Shown here one piece after another: positions 23,636 to 31,599 of a stretch of DNA of 52,748 bases (positions are counted from its first letter, which is position 1; every line of letters starts with the position of its first letter). This DNA comes from Candidatus Omnitrophota bacterium (lineage in GTDB: Bacteria > Hinthialibacterota > Hinthialibacteria > OLB16). The stretch is taken from positions 1 through 52,748 of the forward strand of contig JACKFH010000027.1 of NCBI GenBank assembly GCA_020632575.1. The letters run 5' to 3'. A program made the position numbers and the translations under genes. Below the pieces are notes generated by a model. It had not been told where the DNA came from and ran no database searches. It saw nothing but the letters and a program-made list of their open reading frames with translations.

Positions 23636-25558
23636 TCAACGCTTCGGAGGCATTCCCAAACCATGGTGCGCGCATCGCACGACATAATTGCTCTCATCCT
23701 CGAGACCCTTCTTCAGGAGCACCTTGACCATCGGGTCCTCGGGTCCGACTCCCTCGAGAACCTGGATGGCGTACAAGCGCAAGTACTCGTTGTCGGTTCC
23801 TAACGCCGCCTCGAAAATCGGCAACGCGGTCTCCAAATGGCCGAGGCCCACCAATCCCGTCGCCGCCCCCAGTTTTCGCCCCCAGGCCTCTTCGCTCAAC
23901 GAATCCTCGAGAGCGGTGACCACCGATTCCGACTGGGCGTTCCCCAGGCCGACCCCCGCCCAGTAAGCCACCCCCGGATCGGGATCCTTCAAGGCTCGTG
24001 TGAGCAGGTCGGTCACCGCCGGCGCCACCAACCCAAGGACCTTGGCGGCCTCGAGTCTTTGGAGCCGGTCCTTCCCATTCAACCGGTCGATCCAGTCGTT
24101 GGTCGAACGACCGTAAATATCGGGGGCGCGGCGCTCTAATTTCGCGTAAGGCTCATCCGGGTTGGGATAACGCCCCCCGCCATTCAGCCACTCCTCCAGT
24201 TGAAACTCGGGAATGAACCCGACATCATGAACTCTGGCCATCCAATCATCCACCGCGCCTCGTAAACGGTTGAGATCCTCGCGGTGTTCTGCGGAGCCGG
24301 CGATATTCTGGATCTCCTCAGGATCGGTCTCCAGGTCGTACAACTCCTCCAGCGGTTTGCGACCAGCGAAGTATTGGAGCTGAACCTCGTTCAGTTCCCC
24401 CGCGTCATGCGCGCGGCGAAGGTCCTGCATGATCGGGAAGCTCTCGGGATAGTTGAGGTACTGATCGTAGGGGACCTCGGGTTTGTAGTTCCGGATATAG
24501 CGATACCGTTTGTCACGGGCCGAGCGAATGATTTCCAAGCGCTCGTCCATCCGGTCCCTCGCGGCGTAGACAAAATCCCTTTCGGGCGCCTCTTGCTCTC
24601 CCAGAAACGCTTTGCCCTGCATGTATTCGGGGATGGGAACCCCCGCCAGCGAGAGAACGGTGGGGCCAAAATCGACAAAGCTCACCAACCGGTCGGTGAC
24701 CGATCCCGGTTCGATTTTCCCGGGCCATTTGATGATCAGAGGGACTCGTGTCCCCCGATCCCACAACCAGCGTTTGAACAAGGGCGCCCCGGTGCCATGG
24801 TCCGCATAGAAGAAGACGATCGTGTTGTCGGTGAGACCGTCCTCTTCCAACTGATTCAAGATCTCGCCGACCTGACGGTCCATGGCCGCGATCAGGTCAT
24901 AGAAATGCGCCCAATGTTTCCGAATCACCGGCGTGTCGGGATAGACCGCCGGGAGAGTGACTGACTGGGGGTCGGTCTTTTCAGGAAGAAGAAGCTCCCG
25001 CTCACCCTCGGATAAATCTTCAGGCAGCGTCCCGATCTTGGACTCATGAGTAATGGTGAAATTGAAGACTGCGAAGAAGGGTTGATCTTTGTCCGGTCGA
25101 TTCCGGAAATGGGCCTTATTGCTGCTTTCGTTCCAAGCGGTCGGGGGCGTATGGAAGTTGTAGTCCTCTTTCCGGTTGTTGGTGCAGTAGTACCCCGCCT
25201 TTTGGAGATACTCCGGAAAACACTTCACATAGTCCGGCGGTTGGTTCCGGCAGCGCATGTGGCAGGTTCCCAGCGAGGTCGGGTACATCCCAGTGATCAG
25301 GCAGGAGCGACTCGGGGCGCAGACACCGCTAATCGAAAAGGCGTTTTCATAGCGCAGGCCCTGAGCTGCCATCCCATCGATGTTGGGAGTTCTCGCGACC
25401 GGGTCTCCATAGCACCCGGCGAGCGGGCTCATGTCCTCGCAGGTGATCCATACGATGTTGGGCCTGGCTTCCTCCGCGCAAACCCGGGGCGCGAGAAACC
25501 CGCCGATCGTCAACAGTGTGGCCGCCAAGACAACTCGAACTCGATTTCTCCGCATCAT
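23636..25558 (-). CDS. Secreted sulfatase with C-terminal HEAT repeats
   Basis: A 640-residue exported enzyme: signal peptide to about residue 28, GGAGG before the ATG. The type I sulfatase signature is present as C80-A-P-S-R followed by SCLITG; C80 would be converted to formylglycine. Metal-site residues include the acidic ITCEDMSP near 38-45 and YADHGTG later. The catalytic part spans roughly 30-450, similar to heparan N-sulfatase-like (S1) enzymes. The last 130 residues form three or four HEAT-like helical repeats (AVTDLLTRALKDPDPGVAYWAG, LRLYAIQVLEGVGPED). Such enzymes desulfate glycans outside the cell or in the periplasm. The formylglycine-generating enzyme is not in the window. The tandem HEAT tail is less common and may bind a partner. 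Confidence 0.88.
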   Translation of the reverse strand: MMRRNRVRVVLAATLLTIGGFLAPRVCAEEARPNIVWITCEDMSPLAGCYGDPVARTPNIDGMAAQGLRYENAFSISGVCAPSRSCLITGMYPTSLGTCHMRCRNQPPDYVKCFPEYLQKAGYYCTNNRKEDYNFHTPPTAWNESSNKAHFRNRPDKDQPFFAVFNFTITHESKIGTLPEDLSEGERELLLPEKTDPQSVTLPAVYPDTPVIRKHWAHFYDLIAAMDRQVGEILNQLEEDGLTDNTIVFFYADHGTGAPLFKRWLWDRGTRVPLIIKWPGKIEPGSVTDRLVSFVDFGPTVLSLAGVPIPEYMQGKAFLGEQEAPERDFVYAARDRMDERLEIIRSARDKRYRYIRNYKPEVPYDQYLNYPESFPIMQDLRRAHDAGELNEVQLQYFAGRKPLEELYDLETDPEEIQNIAGSAEHREDLNRLRGAVDDWMARVHDVGFIPEFQLEEWLNGGGRYPNPDEPYAKLERRAPDIYGRSTNDWIDRLNGKDRLQRLEAAKVLGLVAPAVTDLLTRALKDPDPGVAYWAGVGLGNAQSESVVTALEDSLSEEAWGRKLGAATGLVGLGHLETALPIFEAALGTDNEYLRLYAIQVLEGVGPEDPMVKVLLKKGLEDESNYVVRCAHHGLGMPPKR

Positions 25559-25646
25559 CGAACCTCCACAGTTTGATGAGAATGACAGTATCAGAAATCC
25601 AAGGTCGGGGGTACACGCCGAAACCTAAGTGGCGGGGGCGTTTCCC

Positions 25647-26690
25647 TCACCTCTTCAATTTTCCCAGGGACTCCTCGAAAGGTGGGTGCAGCACTCCCTC
25701 CTCGCAGATGATCGCGGTGATGTATTTGGCGGGGGTGACATCGAAGGCGGGGTTGTAGACTTTGACATCCCTGGGAGCGGTGCGAGTCGTTTGCCAACCC
25801 GCGACCTCCTCGGGGAGACGTTCTTCGATGGGGATTTCATCCCCGCTCCCCAACGAGAAATCGACGGTCGACAAAGGCGCCGCGACATAGACCGGGATGC
25901 CATGCTCCTTGGCGAGGACCGCGAGGCTGTAACTCCCAATCTTGTTCGCGGTGTCGCCATTCGCGGCGATTCGGTCCGCGCCAAAAATGACTGCATCGAC
26001 ATCCTTCGTTTTCATCACATGTCCCGCCATGTTGTCGCAGATAAGAGTCGCCTCGACACCCGCCTTCATCAACTCGAATGCGGTGAGACGGCTGCCCTGC
26101 AAAAGGGGACGGGTTTCATCGACATAGACGCCGATTTTCTTTCCGTGCTCGGCCGCTTTCAGAATGACCCCGAGAGCGGTTCCATAATAGTTCCCGCAGG
26201 CCAACCCCCCGGCATTGCAGTGGGTGATCACCTGGGATTCTTCCCCAAGCAGTTCGGCGCCCGCGATGGAGAGCCGTTCGCACACCTCATTGTTTTCATG
26301 CTCGATCGCGTAAGCCTCTTCAAGCAACGCCTCCCGTTGCTCCTCGATCGGGCGATCGGAAACCTTATCGACTTTTCTCTTCATTCGGTCGAGCGCCCAA
26401 AAGAGGTTGACTGCGGTGGGCCGGGAGGTGGCCAGATAGTCGCATCCCTCTTTCACCTCTTCGGCGAATTTTTTGGGGTCGCTCTTTTGGCAAAGTTTCG
26501 CGGCCAAGACAGCGCCATAAGCGGCGGAGACTCCGATAGCCGGAGCCCCTCGGACCCTCAAACTCTTGATTGCCTCCCACAGCGATTCGAGCGTTTCGCA
26601 GACGATCTCTTTTTCTTTATGAGGGAGCAGGGTTTGGTCGATTAAACCGACACCATTCTCCTCCCACCAAATGACGCGCAACTGAGTCAT
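25647..26690 (-). CDS. mtnA: Methylthioribose-1-phosphate isomerase
   Basis: A 347-residue enzyme of the methionine salvage pathway that turns 5-methylthioribose-1-phosphate into methylthioribulose-1-phosphate. Family motifs are clear: SLRVRGAPAIGV (43-54), catalytic C158 in THCNAGGLACG, CDNMAGHVM, and catalytic D239 in FGADRIAANGDTANKIG. The start at 26690 has AAAGGA 8 bases upstream. The same frame stays open far upstream, but that part is the antisense of the permease gene and is not coding. mtnA lies 17 bases after the ABC permease and before the sulfatase. No other salvage gene (mtnB, mtnC, mtnK, mtnP) is seen, so it may act in a MTA-isoprenoid type or ribose-phosphate side route, as orphan mtnA genes can. 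Confidence 0.94.
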   Translation of the reverse strand: MTQLRVIWWEENGVGLIDQTLLPHKEKEIVCETLESLWEAIKSLRVRGAPAIGVSAAYGAVLAAKLCQKSDPKKFAEEVKEGCDYLATSRPTAVNLFWALDRMKRKVDKVSDRPIEEQREALLEEAYAIEHENNEVCERLSIAGAELLGEESQVITHCNAGGLACGNYYGTALGVILKAAEHGKKIGVYVDETRPLLQGSRLTAFELMKAGVEATLICDNMAGHVMKTKDVDAVIFGADRIAANGDTANKIGSYSLAVLAKEHGIPVYVAAPLSTVDFSLGSGDEIPIEERLPEEVAGWQTTRTAPRDVKVYNPAFDVTPAKYITAIICEEGVLHPPFEESLGKLKR

Positions 26691-26707
26691 GGAGATATTC
26701 CTTTCTT

Positions 26708-27805
26708 TTATTCCTTGCGAGGATCGAAAGCGTCGCGAAGGCCATCGCCCAGAAAATTGAAAGCGAAGACCGTGATGAATATGGCGACGCCCGAGGCGAG
26801 AATCCATTTTTGGTGTTCGAGCACATCGACATCCTGGGCCTCTCTTAACATTAATCCCCATGAGGCGTTCGGCTCCTCGATGCCGACTCCCAGGAAGGAG
26901 AGGGCGACTTCGCCCAGAATGTATCCCGGCACCATAATCGTCGCGGCCACAATCAGATAAGTGAAGGTGCCGGGCAGAATGTGACGGATCAACACCCTCA
27001 GGTGCGAGGCGCCGATCACCCGCGCGGCGAGGACATGCTCGCGCTCCTTGAGCGAAAGGACCATGCCGCGGATGACTCGAGAAAGCCCGGCCCAGTAGAT
27101 GAAACCGAGAATGGCGACAATCAACAAATAGATCTGGGCGGAGGATAGGTTGGTGTCCTTTCCAAAGGTCGAACGCATGGCCAGGATCAGATAAAGGCCG
27201 GGGATGGAAAGGATCAGTTCGACCCACCGCATCAACAGCGTGTCCGCCCAACCCCCAAAGTAGCCGGCGATGCCCCCGAAGAAGGTCCCCAAGGTGAGCG
27301 TGATGAAGATTCCGATCAATCCGACCGAAAGGGAGACCTGCCCACCCACCAGGAGTCTCGACCAGACGTCTCTCCCGTACTTGTCGCATCCGAGGGGATG
27401 AAGCCCCCCACCCTCCTCGACCTGGATAAAGTGCCGATTGGTCGGGAAGAGGAACCAGAGTTTGTATTCGTATCCTTCGGCAAAAAAATGGACCTTGTAT
27501 TTCTCCTCTGGAATATTCTCGTATTCGAGCGTGTCGAGATCGACCAGTTCGGTTCCATAGACAAAGGGAGGCCAATTGAACTCACCCTTCTCGTCGAAGA
27601 CATGCATCCAATTCGGCGGGTGATAAGAGGCCTCCAAATTGCCCAACGAGATCGGATCGGAAAGCGCGAAGAAGTGGGCGAAAAGCGCCAAGAAATAAAG
27701 AACGGCCAGGATAATCAACCCGGTCATAGCGGTGCCGTTCCGAAGCAACCGCTGGACGCTCAGTCGGAAAGGGGAGAGGCTTTTCTGGGGGAGTGAGTCG
27801 TTCAT
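26708..27805 (-). CDS. Dipeptide/oligopeptide-type ABC transporter permease (OppC/DppC family)
   Basis: A 365-residue inner-membrane protein. After an N-terminal TM (MTGLIILAVLYFLALFAHFF) there is an unusually long periplasmic insert of about 100 residues, then PLGCDKYGRDVWSRLLVGGQ, the hallmark preceding the transmembrane domain of OppC/DppC proteins. About five more TMs follow, and the EAA cytoplasmic loop appears as EHVLAARVIGASHLRVLIRHILPG. Importers of this type need OppB, two ATPases and a binding protein, none of which are in the window. The start at 27805 was chosen because a longer frame would run through the left palindrome of the adjacent cassette; no strong ribosome site is visible. 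mtnA follows by 17 bases. Confidence 0.87.
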   Translation of the reverse strand: MNDSLPQKSLSPFRLSVQRLLRNGTAMTGLIILAVLYFLALFAHFFALSDPISLGNLEASYHPPNWMHVFDEKGEFNWPPFVYGTELVDLDTLEYENIPEEKYKVHFFAEGYEYKLWFLFPTNRHFIQVEEGGGLHPLGCDKYGRDVWSRLLVGGQVSLSVGLIGIFITLTLGTFFGGIAGYFGGWADTLLMRWVELILSIPGLYLILAMRSTFGKDTNLSSAQIYLLIVAILGFIYWAGLSRVIRGMVLSLKEREHVLAARVIGASHLRVLIRHILPGTFTYLIVAATIMVPGYILGEVALSFLGVGIEEPNASWGLMLREAQDVDVLEHQKWILASGVAIFITVFAFNFLGDGLRDAFDPRKE

Positions 27806-27830
27806 GGTCAGGTGATTTCTGGGGCAGTTT

Positions 27831-27937
27831 GAATCATGGAAGCCCATGGAAACCGTGGAAACAATGGAAAACAACACAAATCGCTTCGCGATTTGCCTTT
27901 CCATGTTTTCCATATCATCCATGGAGTTCCATGATTC
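27831..27937. repeat. Left 107 bp imperfect palindrome of the cassette
   Basis: It begins GAATCATGGAAGCCCATGGA and ends with the mirror GTTCCATGATTC. The exact centre is an 8-bp stem CAAATCGC/GCGATTTG (27877-27884 and 27888-27895) with loop TTC. The arms pair imperfectly over nearly their whole length and contain repeated TGGAA words. It could extrude as a cruciform or fold in RNA. Confidence 0.9.
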
Positions 27938-28352
27938 AGTTCTCGGGGGTCCATTGGATCCTTTTCACCTCAATCTTGGGAGCGCCGAAGTTGATCAATA
28001 ACCCAACCGCCATGCCCGCGGTCTTCAAGTACGACAAGGTCTGCATTCGATCCACATCTTCCAAATGTTGTTTCGCCTTTATTTCCAAAAGCACGTCTTC
28101 GACAATGAAATCGACCCGGCGTTTGTCCACTTTGATTCCTTTGTAGTGGACATCCATCCAGCATTCCCGCGAAAACTCGAGACCCTCAGATTGGAGTTCA
28201 ACCGCGAGGGCGACTTGGTATGCTGTTTCAAGATAGTAGGGTCCCAATTCCCTGTGCACCTCAACAGCGCATTTCAAAATACGGTCGGTCACCACGCCGA
28301 AATCGTAGCCTTTTTGCGAGTGGGTGTTGGACATGATTCCAGGGTAAACCAT
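27936..28352 (-). CDS. GxxExxY-family protein, PD-(D/E)xK nuclease-like
   Basis: The 138-residue product matches the GxxExxY family: an N-terminal helix VTDRILKCAVEVHRELGP, then YYLETAYQVALAVELQSEG, then a nuclease-like core KRRVDFIVEDVLLEIKAK where D and ExK fit a PD-(D/E)xK site. The naming glycine is replaced here: YxxExxY stands where GxxExxY is usual. The family has no established function that I know of. ATG 28352 is the longest start; ATG 28334 (MSNTHSQKG) is equally possible. The gene is enclosed by two 107-base palindromes and reads in the same direction as the operon it interrupts, so it could be transcribed from the host operon. Confidence 0.85.
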   Translation of the reverse strand: MVYPGIMSNTHSQKGYDFGVVTDRILKCAVEVHRELGPYYLETAYQVALAVELQSEGLEFSRECWMDVHYKGIKVDKRRVDFIVEDVLLEIKAKQHLEDVDRMQTLSYLKTAGMAVGLLINFGAPKIEVKRIQWTPEN

Positions 28353-28382
28353 GCAAGGACGAATTTGAATCGCAATCTGGGA

Positions 28383-28489
28383 GAATCATGGAAGTCCATG
28401 GAAATGATGGAGAACATGGAAGAAACAAATCGCAGAGCGATTTGCTTTCTTTCCATTCATTCCATGACTTCCACGGGCTTCCATGATTC
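28383..28489. repeat. Right 107 bp imperfect palindrome of the cassette
   Basis: It has the same length and ends as the left copy (GAATCATGGAAGTCCATGGA and CTTCCATGATTC). The centre is the same 8-bp stem CAAATCGC/GCGATTTG (28426-28433 and 28437-28444), but the loop is AGA instead of TTC. Arms differ from the left copy mainly in the middle third. A TTTTT follows on the plus strand. Confidence 0.9.
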
Positions 28490-28494
28490 TGTTT

Positions 28495-29712
28495 TTACCT
28501 CACCAACCCCTCCACTCCCTCCGCCACCACCCGGTGGAACGCCTGTCTCACTGGGGTTCGCTCAGCATCTTTTCTGTTGGGGTGAATCGCGTTGGTGAGT
28601 AGGATGACTGTGAGATCGTAGTCCGGGTCCATCCACAGGCTGGTTCCGGTGAATCCGGTGTGGCCGAAGGTTTTTTCCGAGATTAAAGATCCGACCTTCT
28701 GGCCCCGCTCCTCCTGCAACCACCATCCGATTCCTTGGTAGTTCTCATCAGGGATTTTTTGAGGGGTGAGCATCTTCTCGACCGTCTCCTGCTTCAAAAT
28801 GCGAACGCCGTTCCATTCGCCCCCTTGGAGCATCATCCGGCAGAAGATCGCGAGGTCGGATACAGTGGAGAACAAACCGGCGTGACCGGAGATGCCGCCG
28901 AGCGAGTAAGAGTTTTCGTCGTGAACTTCGCCGCGCATCACCTCGCCTCTCCAGGGGCAGAGCTCGGTCGCGGCGGTGTCGGTCCACTCATGGTAGGGCG
29001 GATTGAAGTAGGTTCGATTCATCCCCAGGGGTTGGAAGATGTTCTCTTCGGCGAATTTGTCCAACCGTTTCCCCGAGACCGCTTCGACCACCCAACCGGC
29101 GACCATGAAACCGGTGTCGCTGTAAACCCGCTTTTCCCCCGGCTTGGATTTCATGGGAAGGTCGAACAAGTGACGTCGATAGATCACCTTACCACGGTAT
29201 TTTTCGTAGAAACCCACCAAGTGAGGCAACCCCGAGGTGTGGGTGAGAAGATTCCAAATCGTGATGTCCCGATACCCCTCGCGATCGAAATCCTTCAGGT
29301 GTTTGGCGACTGGGTCGTTCAACGCGATTTCTCCCCGGTCGCAAAGGATCATGAGCGAGGTGGTGGTCGCGACCATCTTGGTGAGCGAGGCCAAGTCGAA
29401 AAGAGTTTCCTCATGCATGGGGACTGGCTGGGGGACCTTCTGAATAAACCCCGCGGTTCCATGATAGACAATCGAATCGCCGAGCAAGACCATCGCCTCG
29501 GCTCCCGCGACCTGTTTCTTGTCCGTCGCTTCTTGGAGGATCGAGTCGAGGGTGCGAGTGAATGTGGCGGGCAAGCCGGCTTCCTTCGGCGCAATCTCGA
29601 CCAATTCATCCGCGTAGGCGGAGAGTGGCGCCAAAACCACGAAACCAAGCAGGACAATCACCTTCCCCCACTTGAACCGGGTCGGGAACCCAAAGCGTGT
29701 TTCCTCAATCAT
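28495..29712 (-). CDS. Exported serine hydrolase of the beta-lactamase/PBP-like (S12) family
   Basis: A 405-residue protein with an N-terminal signal sequence or anchor (VIVLLGFVVLAPLSAYA, residues 18-34). Catalytic motifs of the family are present: S109-L-T-K112 (DLASLTKM), the Y-S-D variant of YxN (RVYSDTGF) and HTG in FGHTGFTGT. Such proteins act as esterases, D-aminopeptidases, or as lactonases in the envelope, and most are not true beta-lactamases. Start ATG 29712 has only a weak ribosome site. The gene starts 19 bases after the metallophosphatase, forming one transcript; its stop abuts the right palindrome of the GxxExxY cassette. Confidence 0.86.
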   Translation of the reverse strand: MIEETRFGFPTRFKWGKVIVLLGFVVLAPLSAYADELVEIAPKEAGLPATFTRTLDSILQEATDKKQVAGAEAMVLLGDSIVYHGTAGFIQKVPQPVPMHEETLFDLASLTKMVATTTSLMILCDRGEIALNDPVAKHLKDFDREGYRDITIWNLLTHTSGLPHLVGFYEKYRGKVIYRRHLFDLPMKSKPGEKRVYSDTGFMVAGWVVEAVSGKRLDKFAEENIFQPLGMNRTYFNPPYHEWTDTAATELCPWRGEVMRGEVHDENSYSLGGISGHAGLFSTVSDLAIFCRMMLQGGEWNGVRILKQETVEKMLTPQKIPDENYQGIGWWLQEERGQKVGSLISEKTFGHTGFTGTSLWMDPDYDLTVILLTNAIHPNRKDAERTPVRQAFHRVVAEGVEGLVR

Positions 29713-29731
29713 CGGGCGGTCCGCTCAGATT

Positions 29732-31351
29732 TCACTCGGAGCGAGGCGATTCTTTCTCTGGAATGACGAAGATCCGAGAGGCTCGGTGAGTGTTCCCATA
29801 GATATCCTTCTCGATGATTGTGACCTCATGAGTCCCCGGCTCCAGATCCTCGGGGAGTTTGGCGAACCAGAGGTGAGTCGTTCGCCCGTTGGGCTCCTGA
29901 GCCGCCTTATGCAGATCCGGGTCCCGCTCCTCCCAGAGTTTCCGGACAAAGGGATCCTCAGTCACCCGCCGCTCCATAGCCTGAGGTTTGCCCTCGTCGA
30001 TTCGATACGCGACATGAGACCGACTGGAGGCGGCGAAAATGTTGACAATGATCTCATCCTCGCCCTCTTCAACCGTGCCGGTGGGTGATTCGATTCGCAT
30101 CTGGTGGGACCAATCCATGCTGGAGGGTTTGTATTTGGTTTTGTAGTTCGAACCGTGTATTTCCATGATGGTGTACCCATTTTCGACCCCATCCGAAGTG
30201 ATGGCGATCGGGATTCCGCGTTCATCCCGCATTCCCTTCCACCAGGCCCCACACACCGTGACATTAATGAGTTGGTGAATCTCACCGCGACTCATCGGTT
30301 CGGCGTGTTCGGCGATGAACACATGCTCCTGGGTGTGGGTGTGCGCCGCGAGAGCGAGCACCTTACGGCCCTCGAGCAGCTCATAAAGTTTCTCCCGGTC
30401 CTGAGTTTCTCCTCCCCACTCCCTCTCCAGCGGGATGTGGGTCATGACCACCACCAAACGGTCGACGGGTTGGTTTGAAAGGACCTGTTCGGCCCACTTC
30501 AATTGATTGTCGCCGAGGAGACCGATGTATCCTCCCTGCCTTCCGGTTTCTTTCTGTTTTTCCTCCGGAAAGTGCTCCCAATAGACGTTGTCCAAGGCCA
30601 GATACAGGACCTCGCCCTGGAAGAAAGCATAGTAGTTCGGCCCGAAGACCCGGTGCCAGGTTTCATCCGAGAACTCGTCGGTCGGTGAATCGAAATTCAG
30701 GTCGTGGTTTCCGATCACGTTGTACCAAGTCTTTCCGAGTTGACCCACCACCTCGTTATAGGGTTCGAAAAGGGAGAGGTCATTGTTCATGACATCGCCC
30801 AGGGTGACCCCGAAAGCGGATTTTTGGACCGCCGGTTCGTTCATCATCTCGGCCACGACATCATCGCGTATGTACTCGACCTCTCGGTAATCAGCCGGTT
30901 GGGGATCGCCAAACACAACCACATCGTAATCGGTCTTCGATTCCGTGGGGATGAGCGGAAAATCGATCGACTCCGGGAGAGGCCCGGTCGGTTTCACTCC
31001 AGGATACTTCTGTTCCGGCGATCCCTTCGGTTTGTGGATATAGAAGAACTGAGGTAAATGGTCTTTATTCACTGGCAATTCATAAGCATCGGGTTTGACG
31101 ATCATGATGATATCGTCATCGTCCACTTCGATCTGGTAGGCCCCCTCGGAATCGGTCTCCACCACTTCTCGCTGGTTCGAAACCATGATTTTGGGGATGC
31201 CGTTTTCTCCGTTATCTTGTTTGCCGTTTCCGTTGATATCGGCGAAAACGACTCCTTTGGCGGTTTCCGCGACCGAGGCTGCGGGGGGGAATCCGGTAAG
31301 GACTCCAAGGATGGCGATAAGCGCGCCGATTCGAACTTTTGTGGTCAACAT
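29732..31351 (-). CDS. Exported calcineurin-like phosphoesterase with flanking N and C modules
   Basis: A 539-residue exported protein; AAGGAG precedes the ATG at 31351 and a signal peptide ends near VAETA (residue 29). Residues 30-110 form a SdrD/CarboxypepD-like beta module (GVVFADINGNGKQDNGENGI). The central metallophosphatase has the metal motifs FGDPQP, LGDVMNND, VIGNHDLNFD, MTHIPLE and AAHTHTQEH. A C-terminal beta-rich domain (about 400-535) completes the MetallophosN-Metallophos-MetallophosC layout known from Bacteroidetes-like secreted phosphatases. The likely substrate is a phosphate ester or diester in the periplasm; it is not defined by sequence. It heads the minus-strand run that continues through the serine hydrolase. 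Confidence 0.88.
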   Translation of the reverse strand: MLTTKVRIGALIAILGVLTGFPPAASVAETAKGVVFADINGNGKQDNGENGIPKIMVSNQREVVETDSEGAYQIEVDDDDIIMIVKPDAYELPVNKDHLPQFFYIHKPKGSPEQKYPGVKPTGPLPESIDFPLIPTESKTDYDVVVFGDPQPADYREVEYIRDDVVAEMMNEPAVQKSAFGVTLGDVMNNDLSLFEPYNEVVGQLGKTWYNVIGNHDLNFDSPTDEFSDETWHRVFGPNYYAFFQGEVLYLALDNVYWEHFPEEKQKETGRQGGYIGLLGDNQLKWAEQVLSNQPVDRLVVVMTHIPLEREWGGETQDREKLYELLEGRKVLALAAHTHTQEHVFIAEHAEPMSRGEIHQLINVTVCGAWWKGMRDERGIPIAITSDGVENGYTIMEIHGSNYKTKYKPSSMDWSHQMRIESPTGTVEEGEDEIIVNIFAASSRSHVAYRIDEGKPQAMERRVTEDPFVRKLWEERDPDLHKAAQEPNGRTTHLWFAKLPEDLEPGTHEVTIIEKDIYGNTHRASRIFVIPEKESPRSE

Positions 31352-31599
31352 CTGGGTCTCCTTTTTCTCTCCGTTCCAACAGGGAACCGGATTCGAGGCT
31401 AAACCGATTCCCCTCGATTTGCCAAGATTAGGCGGATCAAATGTTTCGCTTCGAGGAATCTTAACTTTTTGGACCTTCATTTTGATCAGAAACCAGAGAG
31501 ACCGCTGATTTTTTTTCGATTTTGCCTATTTTTGACGTGACAGATCGGCTCAGACGGGGCAAAATGGCCTGGGCATCAAATACTTTGGAGGTGACTGCT

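Larger units (their letters stand above)
27831..28489 (-). mobile_element. Palindrome-flanked GxxExxY cassette, putative mobile unit
   Basis: This 659-base unit has a 107-base imperfect palindrome at each end (27831-27937 and 28383-28489) around one gene of the GxxExxY family. The stop codon of the gene (27936-27938) overlaps the last two bases of the left palindrome, and the right palindrome begins 31 bases before the start codon. It sits between a serine hydrolase gene, whose TAA begins 6 bases beyond the right end, and the permease gene, whose ATG is 26 bases beyond the left end. No transposase or target-site duplication was recognised. Mobility is inference from the architecture. Confidence 0.6.

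Noticed and set aside
26691..27575. Long in-frame extension of the mtnA reading frame upstream of 26690
   Set aside because: It is the same-strand alternative frame across the permease gene; mtnA family homology and AAAGGA ribosome site begin at 26690.
28735..29766. 343-codon open frame on the plus strand
   Set aside because: Antisense of the serine hydrolase; no family motif; composition typical of a shadow frame.
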